This document shows positions 12,856-24,551 of a stretch of 64,000 nucleotides of DNA, in pieces. The DNA is taken from NCBI RefSeq assembly GCF_030272615.1, contig NC_081405.1, positions 606,830,677 through 606,894,676 on the forward strand. Reading direction: 5' to 3'. Within the stretch, counting starts at the first letter, position 1; every line of letters starts with the position of its first letter. The notes under the pieces were generated by a model. It was not told the DNA's origin. It saw only the letters and a list, made by a program, of their open reading frames with translations, and ran no database searches. The stretch comes from Cryptomeria japonica (Eukaryota; Streptophyta; Pinopsida; Cupressales; Cupressaceae). Position numbers and translations under genes: made by a program.

Positions 12856-14728
12856 ATGCGTCTTACTGTTTTTTCCCCCTCCAAGAGTAAGCCAACCAAG
12901 AGCGAAGAGGAAGGGGTTTGGCAGGTGGTGGAAAGGAGGAAGACTAGACGTCGGAGGAACGTCCATCATGTCCTTACAGGCCCTAATTCAGTACCCCTGG
13001 GGGCGACGACCTACTCTACATCCTCTTCCATCCCGTTGCTCGGAGGCACTAAATACGCCTGCTTTCCCCCTTCCTTCCCTCCCCCCGAAGGCCATTTCAA
13101 CAGATCGGTGGGTCAAGCCAGAGAATTTAGGAAGGTGTTAAATCACAGATGGCTCAAGGCGAATCCTACATCACGAGGCTTTTCATGGCAAACAACAACA
13201 AACAAATACAGGAGAGCAACTCCCCCTCACTCTGCGAAGCAAGAAGATTGGTCGCGGTCATCTCTACCAAACCCTAAAGGACGAAAACTTGAGATTAGGT
13301 TGAATTCAAAAATTCTCTAGCAAAACATCATCTTTTATCAAAGCAATAGCTTCATTGCTAAGTGGTGAGGTTCTCATCATTCCTTCGAAGATGTCAAAGG
13401 TTGGTGGGAGACTAAATTTCATAACCTAGTAAGTACCTTCAATTTGGGCTCTCAGTGCATTCTAATTACATGCATTGACTCTAGTGTTAAGCAGGATCTA
13501 CTCAGAAGCAAGGAGAAATTGCTTAATGGTTGTATTTTTCACTGCATTGACTGGGTTCCCAACTTTAACCCTAAAACCCTTGTATTCAATAGCAACCTAC
13601 ATTGGGTCAATATCGGCCCCCTTTCCTGTCGAATTTCATGTCTCAAAAATAATAGAATCACTTGCGATAGGGCTAGGGAAATGCCTGGCTATTACAGGTA
13701 TACAGGATAAAAAATTTGAAAGAGACATAAAGTTACTTATCAATCTCAAAACTACTAACCCTAACTTGAGCCCTTTTGAATTAATTACCTCAACAGGGAA
13801 ATGGGAGATCATCCCTTCAATCTATAATGGAATTATTGATGCTTCTGAAATGGCTATCTGTCATAAAAGCAACACAATTAAAGAGACAGTAATCAATCAT
13901 AGCTCTGTTTATAACAACCAAAACATTCACATTAGGCAGCCAATCTCAACCCCTGAGTCTCACCCCAAACCTCCCCCAACCGCACCCTCAGTCGGCCCGT
14001 CTCCTAATAAAACCAGGGCTAAGTCGTCTTCCTCTGTACCACCCTCTCACCCCTCAGTAATGGCATCCAAGAAAGCTAAAACCTCACAATCTACTTCAAT
14101 TAGCAAAGGAGAACATATCTCCCCTCTTAGGAATCCACTTTTAGACCCATCTCGCTCCCCCTTGGACAATCGGAATTCGAGCCATCCTTCTCCTGTCAAG
14201 CAATATCATCCCAACATAGTCCAGGTTAACAACAATTTGGACAAACAATCTATCTCCCTTAACAAAGAAGCCCTTAGCAACCTACTTGAATTCACCAATG
14301 CCTTGAAAGCGGATATAGCAGAACAAATAGAGATTGTGGAACACACCTTGGCTGACGAAGATGAACTCAGAGGCAAAGACCACATTTCAGATTTAGGAGG
14401 CCCAAAGGATTTCAACCTCAGGGACGCTCAGTTGGATTCAGTAATCAATACCTCTCTGCCTCCACCATCACTTCGGTCTTTGACTAAATTTGAGATTCCT
14501 AGAGAAGCCTCCCTTGATCTTTGTATTGAAACCCCTTTGGAGGTAGGCCCGCTAGGTCTAGCTCTTAATTTGGTAGGCAGGAATAAGCCGGACTGTGGAT
14601 CTTCTCAGAAGAGAAGGAGAAGATCAAATTCGGAGCTAAGGCTCATGGATGGGAAGGCTCTGGACCAATCTAAGTTAACAGACGTTTTCAATGTAGGGAG
14701 GGGGAAGTTCCCTCCCACATCGCCATGA
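12856..14728 (+). pseudogene. LINE ORF1 (RNA-binding protein), frame-shifted
   Basis: The N-terminal part (12856-13320) carries the basic EEEGVWQVVERRKTRRRR segment common at the start of plant L1 ORF1 proteins. A DUF4283-like region follows: LLNGCIFHCIDWVPNFNPK and LHWVNIGPL in one frame near 13530-13625, then VEFHVSKIIESLAIGLGK in the next frame. From about 13630 to 14728 the frame stays open through a Pro/Ser-rich tail. At least two frame changes (between about 13315 and 13440, and near 13625) plus intervening stops break it. I see no CCHC zinc knuckle. The product would bind LINE RNA in the retrotransposition particle. Its stop overlaps the ORF2 start as ATGA. Confidence 0.75.
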
Positions 14729-17700
14729 AGTTAATAACTTTGAATGCTAGGGGCATTAACGCCCCTAACAAGCACCGCATCCTCAAACGCTGAATCTTCA
14801 AGGTTAAAGCTGAAATAACTATTATTCAGGAAACAAAGCTAGACACTGATGGAGGAGAAACTTTTGGCAAATGTTTAAGAAGATTCAATTGGTCAGGAAT
14901 CCCTGCGGTAGGGGCATCTAGAGGTCTAGGTATTATATGGGATCCCAGACGTATCTCATTAGTAGCTTTAGAGACTAATAGATTCTGGATGGGATTAGAA
15001 GTTAAATGTATTAGCAATAACCTAAGTTTTAATCTGATCAATGTTTATGGCCCCACCCCAAATGATTTAAAGCGAATAGTCTAGGGGGAACTTTCCTCTT
15101 TCATGAATAAATACAAGAACAGAAATTGTATCATAGGCAGAGATTTTAAAACCATCTGCAATCTCGCTGAGAAATCAGGTGGTTGCTCTAGAGAACCTCA
15201 GTCTTTGGTAGATTTCAGAAACTGAACCTTCTAGAATAACCTCGTGGATATTCCTACAGACAATGGAGACTTTGTGTGGACCAATAGAAGATCTGGATTC
15301 AGTATGATAGCAGAGAGACTAGATAGGTTCCTTATTAAGGACAACTTAGGCACCCTCAACAACAACCTAGTTAAGGCTTCCATACTACCTATCTCAGGTT
15401 CTGATCACTTTCCGATCCAACTATCCATAGCCGAAAACCTAAAGCCGATGAACTGCCCATTCAAATTTGAGCTCATGCGACTGAAAGAAGAAAACTTCAT
15501 TGGCATGGTAGAAAAATGGTGGTCATCATTTAAGGTTTCTGGATCTAAGCTTTTTTGTTTTGTATCTAAGTTAAAAATGATCAAACAATCTCTCCTAACA
15601 TGGAATTGTGAAAAAATTGGCAACATCTTTGATACTAAACCTAAAATTGAATTAGAGTTAAAAGAAGTAAACAAATCTGTGATTAAACTTGGAATGGATC
15701 AAGACCGATATATGCAAGAAAAACTAATTATGAAAAAATATGAAGATGTCAAAAGAGGAAACCTTCTAGAAACAAAAATCGAGAGAAACCTGGCCACTTG
15801 ATAGAAGATCCCGAAGGAATAGCCAAATTAACTGTTAACTTCTTTCAACTCCTTCTCAACTCGGAATCCTCCAACCTTGTATTCCAAGAAAGTCTTCTTC
15901 AGAACATTCCTAAATTAATCACTCACGAGCATAATATGTCTTTAAATAGAAGTTTCACAGCAGATGAAATTGAGAAAGCAGTTAAAGAAATGCACCCAAA
16001 AAAAGCACCTGGGCCGAATGGCTTTCCAACTGCCTTTTTTCATTCGTGTTGGCATTTTATGGGTTTGGAACTAGTGGACACTCTTGAGGGCGCCAGAAAA
16101 TCTGGCAGGCTCCTACGAGAGATTAATAATACCTTCATTGCTCTCATTCCAAAAAAGCTTCAGCAGCAAACCTGGAAGAGTTTAAACCTATCGCCCTCTG
16201 TAATACACTTTATAAAATCCTTACAAAAGCACTAGCTAATAGACTGAAAACCCTCCTCCCAATTATCATCTCGGAAGAACAATCTGGTTTTGTTCCTGGC
16301 AGATCTATTTTGGACAGGGTTATCCTCACTCACAAGGCAATCCATTCCTCTCAAATAAACTCCAGTCCTTCAATGCTCATTAAGTTAGATATTAAGAAAG
16401 CTTATGATAAAGTGGACCGAAGGTTTTAATGCAAGTGCATGGCAGCCTTTGGTTTTAACAAAAGTTGGGTCAACCTGATATTCGAATGCATCTCAACTCC
16501 TCATTTCTCAATTTTGGTAAACGGTTCCCCCCATGGCTTCTTCACAAGCTCCCGAGGACTGAGACAAGGGGACCCTATATCCCCCTTCCTCTATATTATT
16601 ATGACAGAAGCCCTAGGTAGGACAATCCAGAAGTCTCAAGAGCTTAGCAACATAAAAGGGATTAGAGTCACTAGTAATGTCGATCCAGTAACTCATCAGC
16701 AATTTGCGGATGATACGCTTCTGCTGGGTAATAGTTCCCTTACTGAAGCCAGCTTCCAACTAAATTCTAGATTGGTATACAAAAGCCTTTGGACAGGAGG
16801 TGAACAAAGAAAAAACCAAGGTTTTTTTCCTCAACACTAATGAGAAACTAGAAAAGGAGATTCTTAATCTTCTAGGCTTCCATTCAGGAACCCTTCCATG
16901 TATTTATTTAGGACTCCCATTGGACAAAGGGGTTAGAGCAAAAAAACTTTGGGACAGTGTGCTGTCCAAACTGGATTCAAGATTGCAATGATGGAAAGGT
17001 AAATGGTTGTCGCTAGCAAGAAGAATTGTCTTGATTCGTTTTGTCCTCTCAGCAATCCCACAATACTACATGTCCCGCCTGCAACTCTCAGGGGGTATTA
17101 GGGACAGACTTACTAGGATCTTGAGGACCTTCCTATGGCATGGTTTGGAAGATAAGAAAAAGTTTGCATTAATTGCATGGGATAACCTGTGTTTACCTAA
17201 ACCTAATGGAGGATTAGGCTTTCAAAACCTAGAAAGTCAAAATAGGGCACTTTGAGCCAAATTAGTATGGAGAATCTATAAAGAGCCACAATTGAAATGG
17301 GTCAAAATAATTAAGGAAAACTATCTGGGCAATTCAGACCCATCCAGCATCTTCAAAATTCCTTCCTTCCCCAAAGGTTCTAGAATTCAGAACTTCATTT
17401 CCAATTGCATAGGAGTCCTCTCCGATCAACTATCTTGGAATATTGGGTTAGGGGACAAAGCACTGTTTTGAGAGGACTCCTGGGGTGGGTATCCCCCTAT
17501 CAGTAGTTTAATCCATGATGACTCCCTGAAACAAGAATTGGTAAACTCTGTAGGTAAGTTCGTCAGAGATTACGTCGCCTTCTCCAACTTGGACCCTGCT
17601 CTAGGCTGGAGTTGGAAGCCTTTAATCGTATCTTCTCCTAATCAAAGAGGGTTCTCTCAACTTCTTTCTATTCTCCAGTCTAGAAAGCTCTCTTTCAACT

Positions 17701-18829
17701 CAAGCCAAGATAACCTAAATTGGCTAGGTTCCCCTAACGGAGAATACAACGTAAAATGGGGCTATAGGATCGCACATAAGTTAGAAACTAGAATGATCTC
17801 CAACCTTCCCTTGTCCCTCTGTTGGCATAAATCTTGTTCTCCAAAAGCTGGGACCTTTCTCTGGGCTGCTCTGCAAAAAAGAATCCTTACAATGGATTGG
17901 TTCTGGAAATTGGTCTATGCTGGCCCCTCTAGGTGTCCATTATGTTGCAAAAGGGATGAAGATGTAGACCACCTATTACTCACCTGTGAATTCATCACAT
18001 CTTGCTGGCATTGGCTCTTTAACAAACTTAATTTAAGTGTGGCCTGTCAATAGGACCTTCTTTCCTTCCTACAGAGTTGGCCAGTCTCCCAAAATTTCGA
18101 CTACTACGAGCATATCTGGATCATTTCCCCTTCGATCCTCCTCTGGGAAGTCTGAAAAGACAAGAATAGAAGAATTTTTAAGGAGAAATCCCTCAATTCT
18201 GCAGCCCTTCTTGTTAAAATTGAAGCATCCATTATAGAGATTGCTAACAACTATATTAGAAAATACCCTTTGAAGAACTCAAAATTTTCTCTTAGGGACA
18301 AAGCCATAAGGAAACGCTAGGAAGGTATCATTCTTCCCCTGTATGTCGGTTTAGGGGAAAACAATAACTTGTTGGCTAGAAAGCAGTGTGTTTGGGCCCC
18401 TCCGCCTCCCGAATGGTTCAAACTCAACTTTGATGGAACCTCCCGGGGCAACCCTGGCACAGCAGGTGTAGGCTGTGTTATCCTCTCTTGGACGGGAAAG
18501 AGGTTGCTGCACTCGCAAAACCTTTAGGGATAGTTACTAATAATGTAGCAGAAGCTAAAGCAGTAGTAGAAGGTATGTTGCTCTCCCACAAGCTAGGAAT
18601 TCAAAATCTAGAAATCGAAGGAGATTCTGCGATCATCATAAACTCTCTTAGATCAGGAAAATCTTTCAATTGGAGAATAAATAATTTAATTAATAGGGCC
18701 AAGGATTTACTTCCACACTTTAATTTCGTCCTCATCAATCACATTTATAGGGAAGGTAATAAAAGAGCAGATGAACTAGCCAATGAAGGAGCAGATGGCA
18801 AGGAATTCGAGAATCAAGGCATAAGTTAG
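14725..18829 (+). pseudogene. LINE ORF2 (endonuclease, RT, RNase H), inactivated
   Basis: The start codon overlaps the ORF1 stop (ATGA). An APE-type endonuclease runs from 14725 to about 15450, with TLNARGI, IIQETK (catalytic Glu), INVYGPT and SGSDHFPI; the usual GGDFN reads GRDF. The reverse transcriptase (about 15800-16900) shows KKAPGPNGFP, a LDIKKAYDKV motif A, RGLRQGDPISPFLY and the FADD active site. A zf-RVT motif (CPLCCKRDEDVDHLLLTC) lies near 17935-18000. RNase H at 18410-18800 has NFDGTSRGNPG, EAKAVVEG, EGDSA and KRADELAN, so D-E-D-D survive. About eleven in-frame stops (four before 15244, then near 16426, 16990, 17255, 17469, 18051, 18161 and 18318) and about four frame changes (near 15795, 16180, 16790 and 18488) inactivate it. 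Sequence before the RT seems to have been lost near 15795. Confidence 0.85.
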
Positions 18830-19530
18830 AAGCCCGGCTTGTTTAGTTTTCCATTTACTCTCAAACCTCTTCTCCTTCATCCTTTAAGAATTCGCATAAA
18901 TCTACTCTCAGATATTATTCAGAGCTTAAAACTATATCTTGATGATAGGAATATGGATATATATATGGATAGGAATATGGATGTCATATATATGTACATA
19001 TATACATATGCATTCCTATATTTACATACACGTATATACTCATATATACCTATAACAAATTTTCATAAGCCGGATAACCATGGTCACATATAGAGCCATA
19101 CATATTTAACTTAAAACATGTAGTCACATTTCAGCTAGACATTACACTTAAATCAATAATACGTATATATATATATATATATATACATTCATAAGCATAG
19201 ATTTAGATAAAATTGTTTCTCCATATATTCATAAATATGCAATTTTCATAGATTCTCAGTATTTCATAACCAGTAGAAAAATACATATAAATATCCACAC
19301 TTTTAGTTTACTATATACATTATTTTCTTCTCCACATAGATATATTCTACTCACATCAGTATATACAAATATTCTCAACATTCACTCACAACCAATTCAA
19401 AATCCTTCCCATCTCTGGATATTTAAATTCATCCATTCATTAATATAAAACATAAATACATATTCACAAAATATACTCATGCATATTCGTAGTTGTGCAT
19501 ATATTTATAATATATACATATAAATATACA

Positions 19531-19576
<46 letters not shown>

Positions 19577-20270
19577 TATTCATATAAGCATATATATAAT
19601 TATGTCAATATATATATATACTCACACATATCCTCTCTTTCGCTTATATATTATTAGATCACAGATACATATTTATACCTATATTTTTTACATTAGATGA
19701 TCTCTAGCACATTCCCTATTTCTATAGGTTAAGATCACAGCCTTATTCACCTGCTAGTTAATCTAGAGCTAGAAACGTATAGGAGTATTAACTCCCATTC
19801 AATATCTCATTAACATCCTTTGTTTAGTATCCTAATCTCTTACCTTCCCCGTCATTTCCCGTCTCTTCTTCCTCCTGTGTTCTTCCCTTCCGCACCTATA
19901 ACCTTGAATTCTCTTCCTTTCACGGTGAACTCTGATGACCTTATCCTACCGCCATGCATTTATTTGTCTCGAATTTTGGAAACTCGGTGGTACCTGCCTC
20001 GATATTATTTCTATCTTTGGCTGCAATGCTTCAAACATTCCTTCACACATGCCATTCATGCAAGGTTTTAATTATACACTAAGCATGTGCGGCACCGGAT
20101 GATGGGAATTATGAGAAGGTAATGGCAATCATTTCTCTGCGATTTGTTACTTGGGCTAGGTTGTCAAGTACCTTAACCCAACGTTTCATAATGAAGGATA
20201 ATCATTTCGGCTCAAACTAAATATTCACCATCGCATCTCGATTTTCTATCTCCTCAACCGACCCTTTGGC
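18830..20270 (+). other. LINE 3' part: TA-rich microsatellites
   Basis: This noncoding stretch after the RNase H domain is dominated by TATA/CATA words, with pure (TA)n runs at about 19163-19184 and 19534-19573. I found no conserved motif until the TATA box before the extra ORF. Confidence 0.6.
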
Positions 20271-20272
20271 TT

Positions 20273-20278
20273 TATAAA
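20273..20278 (+). promoter_or_regulatory. TATA box before the extra ORF
   Basis: TATAAA in the context GGCTTTATAAAGGC lies 56 bases before the ATG at 20334, the usual plant spacing for a short 5' leader. The flank is C-rich (CTTCTCCCC), as at many plant transcription starts. Function is inferred only. Confidence 0.5.
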
Positions 20279-20333
20279 GGCTTCTCCCCTAATTGCAGCA
20301 TTTAACTTTGACAAAGAGCGCAATACAAGAGAT

Positions 20334-20975
20334 ATGGACACGGTCCTAAAGCTCAAATGCTCCAAGAGACAAATGGTTGTAATTGGTGAGAAGGCAGCCC
20401 AATTGAAAGGTATTGTCAATTCTCCTCATGACCTGGTTATTAACGCCATTTTACAAATCCTAAGGGACGATTTCATTTACAATGAGGATAGAACCAGAGC
20501 AAACTTTGATATCTCCTCCATGTTTTTAGCAGTAGTGTTTCATTTTGAGCCTAACAAGGAGTTTATCAAGAAGCTATGCTTAAAGTTCTTTAAGCACAGC
20601 ATCCTAGGAGAACTTGACCGAGTAATGGTAAACATTACCAATGATCTTCTGGTCCCTAAGCCCCGGCATTATGACATTCTAATGTGGAATAATCGTCAGG
20701 TTTCTCGGTTCCCAATTCTGGCAATCGATAATACTGCAAAATTCGCAAACAGGCGTCGTATCATTCAAAGGAATATCAATTTCCTCATGTGGTGGCTTCA
20801 TGTTGAATCTCCTCCCTACAAGCACTGGCTGGCTGTATACCTCCAGGATGAAGGACTAAACATGGATTTGGTAAAAGGAATGGAAAAGCCTGACCTGAAG
20901 TCTCCAACCTCTCCGAAGAATTCACCATCGGATCATGCAGGGATCCAAGGGAAAGGATCCGCCACTTGTAGTTAG
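20334..20975 (+). CDS. Uncharacterised 213-aa ORF within the LINE 3' part
   Basis: I do not recognise this protein. It begins MDTVLKLKCSKRQMVVIGEK, is mixed alpha/beta in character without signal peptide or membrane segment, and is rich in basic residues and aromatic clusters (NINFLMWWLHVESPPYKHW). A Ser/Pro/Lys-rich C-terminal tail ends it (KSPTSPKNSPSDH). The start has a good context (G at -3, G at +4) and a TATA box 56 bases upstream. The frame is fully open although the LINE ORF2 upstream has about 15 disabling changes in 4.1 kb. It may be a third LINE ORF, a host gene picked up by the element, or a later insert. No intron signals or known catalytic motifs were seen. Confidence 0.5.
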   Translation: MDTVLKLKCSKRQMVVIGEKAAQLKGIVNSPHDLVINAILQILRDDFIYNEDRTRANFDISSMFLAVVFHFEPNKEFIKKLCLKFFKHSILGELDRVMVNITNDLLVPKPRHYDILMWNNRQVSRFPILAIDNTAKFANRRRIIQRNINFLMWWLHVESPPYKHWLAVYLQDEGLNMDLVKGMEKPDLKSPTSPKNSPSDHAGIQGKGSATCS

Positions 20976-21387
20976 ATTTGTGAAGATGATCTTCTTTTAG
21001 ACTTTTCGTTTCTCAGACTCACATATACTTTAATTATCTATAGTTTGCTGCTGACTTTTTTTTGAAGTTCAGAACCTTCCATGGTGTTCTTCGTAACTAT
21101 ATAGCTGCCTCCTTTGTTAACATATCTACACTTGGACTCATAATAGATATATACAAATATATGCTTAATTACGCCCTATTTAGATGCTTTCTCTTTATCA
21201 AATTATCTTAATTATGAATTGGGATATTTTCAGAATTACATTACAAATGGGTTTTCATATATGTAGGCATATACAGATTTGTATTTCATTGGTATATATA
21301 TATATATACCGACATACACATAAACACATAGATGCAGGTGTGTATATATACTGCTCTACAGAGATATATACACATCTGAATATATGT

Positions 21388-21421
<34 letters not shown>

Positions 21422-22405
21422 TCATGTAAATATACTCCCATTTCTCATAAGCACAGCTATAGACACTTACAGGTTTTATACTCTCTGCCATTTTCAAATA
21501 TATTTCTGGTGGCCCAACCCTAGTTATATCTTCATTAAGAGTTAACTATTAAATTGGATTAGTTTTTTCATCATTAATCGGAGAACCTATAATTTATTCT
21601 ACCCTCGATCCTTGCTATGTTGGTTTCCCTTATAAAAAAGAATCCTCGTCCTATATTGCAAGTTGGCTTATTCTCCATGTTGTTCTCTCTCTAATCTTCC
21701 ATTCTATTCTCCAGTGGTCCACGGCTGTAATGGCCCTGGTCTGTTTTTTCTCATATAATCTTTGGTTTTAGGCTCTTTGACAAAATGCCAATACAGGTTT
21801 CAGCCTCTACACTTATTTTCAGGTTCACTTGATAATGGCCAGTTTAGGGCCAACAAGGAGCATTAAGGACACACGACTCTATGTCTAAGGTTCGCTTTAT
21901 GAAGTTGGGCAGGCTTTTTACCTTCCCTTGCTTGTCAATTTATACATATTTTCAATTTAATTCTTCTTCAAGATTAACTTGATCATCCAGGTTGCAGGAG
22001 AACCATGTTTCAGTGATTCGCAGGTTCCATAGATAATCAGGTACCCACTTCCTGATCAGAGCAACCAGGCTTGAAAGCATTTCTTCTAGATACTGCAGAT
22101 CAACTATTCTTAATTGGCAAGTCTCTATCTGTGATCTGGAATCTCATCACAAAAGGTCAAGTTTAAAATCGATGTCAGAGGGACTAATGATTTATGTAAT
22201 CTCCCAAGCAGCCATCCATTGGCTATTTGGCTCTCTGGGATATGTATTGTTATTCTAGGATTTACCCTTGGGCAAGACCGGAGGTTTTCTTCGTTCGGTT
22301 CTTTCCTACCGGTGCCCACACCGAACCAAACTTGTATTAACTTGTAATCATTTATTTTAATTAATAAAATATACGGGTACGGCCCATTATCGATCAAAAA
22401 AAAAA
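20976..22405 (+). other. LINE 3' end with (TA)n, AATAAA and poly(A)
   Basis: This noncoding stretch has TA runs at about 21290-21306 and 21391-21420, then unique sequence. The tail has AATAAA at 22363-22368 and a poly(A) run at about 22396-22405. The last 40 bases (ACGGGTACGGCCCATTATCG before the A run) are the element's 3' terminus. Confidence 0.7.
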
Positions 22406-22418
22406 TGAAGACAACCCT
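22406..22418 (+). repeat. 3' target-site duplication of the LINE
   Basis: TGAAGACAACCCT is identical to 12762-12774 and directly follows the poly(A) tail. Confidence 0.85.
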
Positions 22419-22908
22419 GAAAAAAAATGATGCGGATGTTTTGCAATCCGTAATCTTGAATTTGATGTACTAAAAACTCTTTAGCTGATATCTTTGTGAT
22501 TTGGCAATAAGATCCAACATATTGATATTCTTTGGAATTGACTTTTCAGAGAAAAATAACCCACAACAGAAGATTTTTGAAAGAATCCTGCAGTTTCTTG
22601 CTACAGTTAAAAGAATATTTTGATCAGTTGCAATAACCTAATAAGCTTCCACTTTTGTGAAATAGTTGGCAGGCCCTGTTATGCTATCGCTTTGCACATC
22701 ATTCTAGTACCTTCATATTTTTGAGAATATTCATACACATAAATATCTTCACTGTAAAAATCAGTGCCTGATCTACAGTGATATTCATGTTCCAATCCTC
22801 TTGTTAATCAACTAAACACCATGTCTCCAGTGTTAATTTTAGACTTTCAGATAAATACAATGTTCAGAAAATAGAAATCTATCTAAATTTTAGATTAATG
22901 TCGAATGT
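22419..22908. other. No recognised feature
   Basis: This AT-rich flank lies between the LINE and the LTR at 22909. No coding or repeat signal was identified. Confidence 0.4.
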
Positions 22909-23761
22909 TGTTAGGATTTCCAAAATTAAGCATAAGTAGAGAAATAACCAAAATGAACTCACAACACACAAGTACCCTGGGAAAACCTCCTAGGAGGAAA
23001 AACCCAGCCAAAAAGATCCTCAGATCTGATTATGAATTAAACAAAGTTTTCTGATTAAAACTTATCTCTTAGGCCTTTGGTGACGCAGTTCACTTAGCAA
23101 ATAGGTCAGCACACAAGCTGCTCCAATAGGTCTGTAGTTTGTTGTCCAGGTCTGCACTTCAACAATCAGATCTGATCTTTCAATATACACAGTCTGCTAC
23201 AGATCTGAGATTACATGCAAGGGCCAGCACCTCTACTTGAATGGAATTTGCACTTTCAGCAGCAGAGATGATGAAGAAGGAGGAGCTACAAAGTTCGCAG
23301 TGGACTGGAGAAAATTCGCACCTTTCTGATGTATTTCGCATTAGCTAATGGCAGACTGAATTTCACAAATGATGTGTATTTTGCAAGTAACTAATGTTTC
23401 ACTTTACATCTTTATTTATACCCATATCATTCTTAATTAAGTCGGCCTTTGAATAAGGTAATTTCGGTGCCAAAGGTGTAGCGTGTCTTTTAGGAGGCTG
23501 GGCCTATTTGGGGTTGGCATGTGAGAAAGGGCCCAGCCCTATTTGATGATGGTGTGTGGGAAAAGGGGCCCGGCCCTAGAGAGTGGCGTGTGAGAAGAAG
23601 GATCCAGCCCTAAAGGGTGGATTCCAATGTTGCCTTAGGCAATTGGACTCCGCTCTTTTCCCTAATTAAAACCAACATCCAGTACACTTTCTTTTTACTA
23701 AAAAGTAAAAAGGCCAAATCAGTACTGAATATTTATTTTTTCTGCACATAAAATGTCAACA
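22909..23761 (-). repeat. Probable solo copia-type LTR
   Basis: The block runs from TGTTAGGATTTCC to ATGTCAACA. It has the ACCCTGGGAAAACCTCC..GAGGAAAAACCCA motif that is common in plant copia LTRs and that also occurs in the LTR at 50487-51221. On the minus strand TATAAATA near 23410 would be the promoter. No primer site, polypurine tract or internal region adjoins it, and I see no clear target duplication, so it may be a solo or truncated LTR. Confidence 0.55.
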
Positions 23762-24551
23762 AGGGCTTTACAAATATTTGGCTACAAACAGTCATTTCAT
23801 ATGGCAGTGCCTCTTCATAGGCATCTAACCATGAAATTTCACAGCCCTTACGCATAAATGTGACTAACATTCTTGGGTTTATGATTGCTTTCTTTTCCTG
23901 AGAGTTTGATCAAATGTATCTGCGGTTCTTAGTCTTCACATCTACTTCTAGTTCATTTTACTTGCTTTGGAACCTGCATTTTTATGATTTTGCAAGTAGT
24001 TCAATTTTATAATGGGGAAATTTATGGTATGTGGTCCAAACAAGGGGAAATGATCTAACTCTGTTCAGCATGAATGGCTCCAATTTTTTCCTAATTTGGA
24101 TGATATGCTCATGTTTGAATTGTGTGTGAGATTTACTATTATAAGGAAGATGTCTCCTCTCGGTCCATGTTATTGATCCTAACTATTTCAATTGCTGAAT
24201 CACACTTATTGAGCCTTGACTTCAGTTGATGACTTTTAACGCCAAAGGAACCATCACTTGGTTTCGAAAGCAGTATATCCTGTGAAGATTGTTGGATATG
24301 CTTTTCAAAATGAAGTGTTAAGGCAAAAATACACCTCTTGCACTGAAAGCCCTCTTTAATAGCCTTCTAAAAGAAGGATTAGGTTTCTAAAGTGGGATTG
24401 ACAGAACTCTTACTTTGCTAAGAAAGTAATAGCAACATCCCATTTAAATTTGATATCTCTATAACATATTACATTTATCCTCATAAATTTTCACTTCGGG
24501 GTATCTGATTGCTTTCGCTACTTAATTTGGGTTGAACAGGATAAAGGGTAG
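23762..24551. other. No recognised feature; possible intron of the COQ6-like fragment
   Basis: This AT-rich sequence lies upstream of the first recognised COQ6-like exon. I looked for further COQ6 exons (for example the N-terminal flavin-binding GGG.VG motif) and did not find them. Confidence 0.4.

Larger units (their letters stand above)
12775..22405 (+). mobile_element. L1-clade LINE with RNase H, about 9.6 kb, dead copy
   Basis: The element is bounded by identical 13-bp target duplications (12762-12774 and 22406-22418) and ends in a run of about ten A, 27 bases after an AATAAA signal at 22363-22368. In order it carries ORF1 (12856-14728), ORF2 with endonuclease, reverse transcriptase, zf-RVT and RNase H domains (14725-18829), and a 3.5 kb 3' part with TA-rich microsatellites and an intact extra ORF (20334-20975). 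Plant L1 elements are usually nearer 6-7 kb, so the 3' part is unusually long. ORF1 and ORF2 hold many stops and frame changes, so the copy is dead. One matching pair of duplications around the whole block suggests a single insertion, but a later nested insert in the 3' part cannot be excluded. Confidence 0.85.

Noticed and set aside
12797-13141. 114-codon ORF overlapping the start of LINE ORF1
   Set aside because: It is in a different frame from the EEEGVWQVVERRK segment of ORF1 and resembles no protein.
20334-20975. Idea that the 213-residue ORF is a gag or capsid protein
   Set aside because: No zinc knuckle, no recognisable capsid motif and no adjacent pol other than the LINE; left as unknown.
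19140-21420. TA runs as a possible origin or scaffold element
   Set aside because: Simple (TA)n microsatellites explain them without any further signal.
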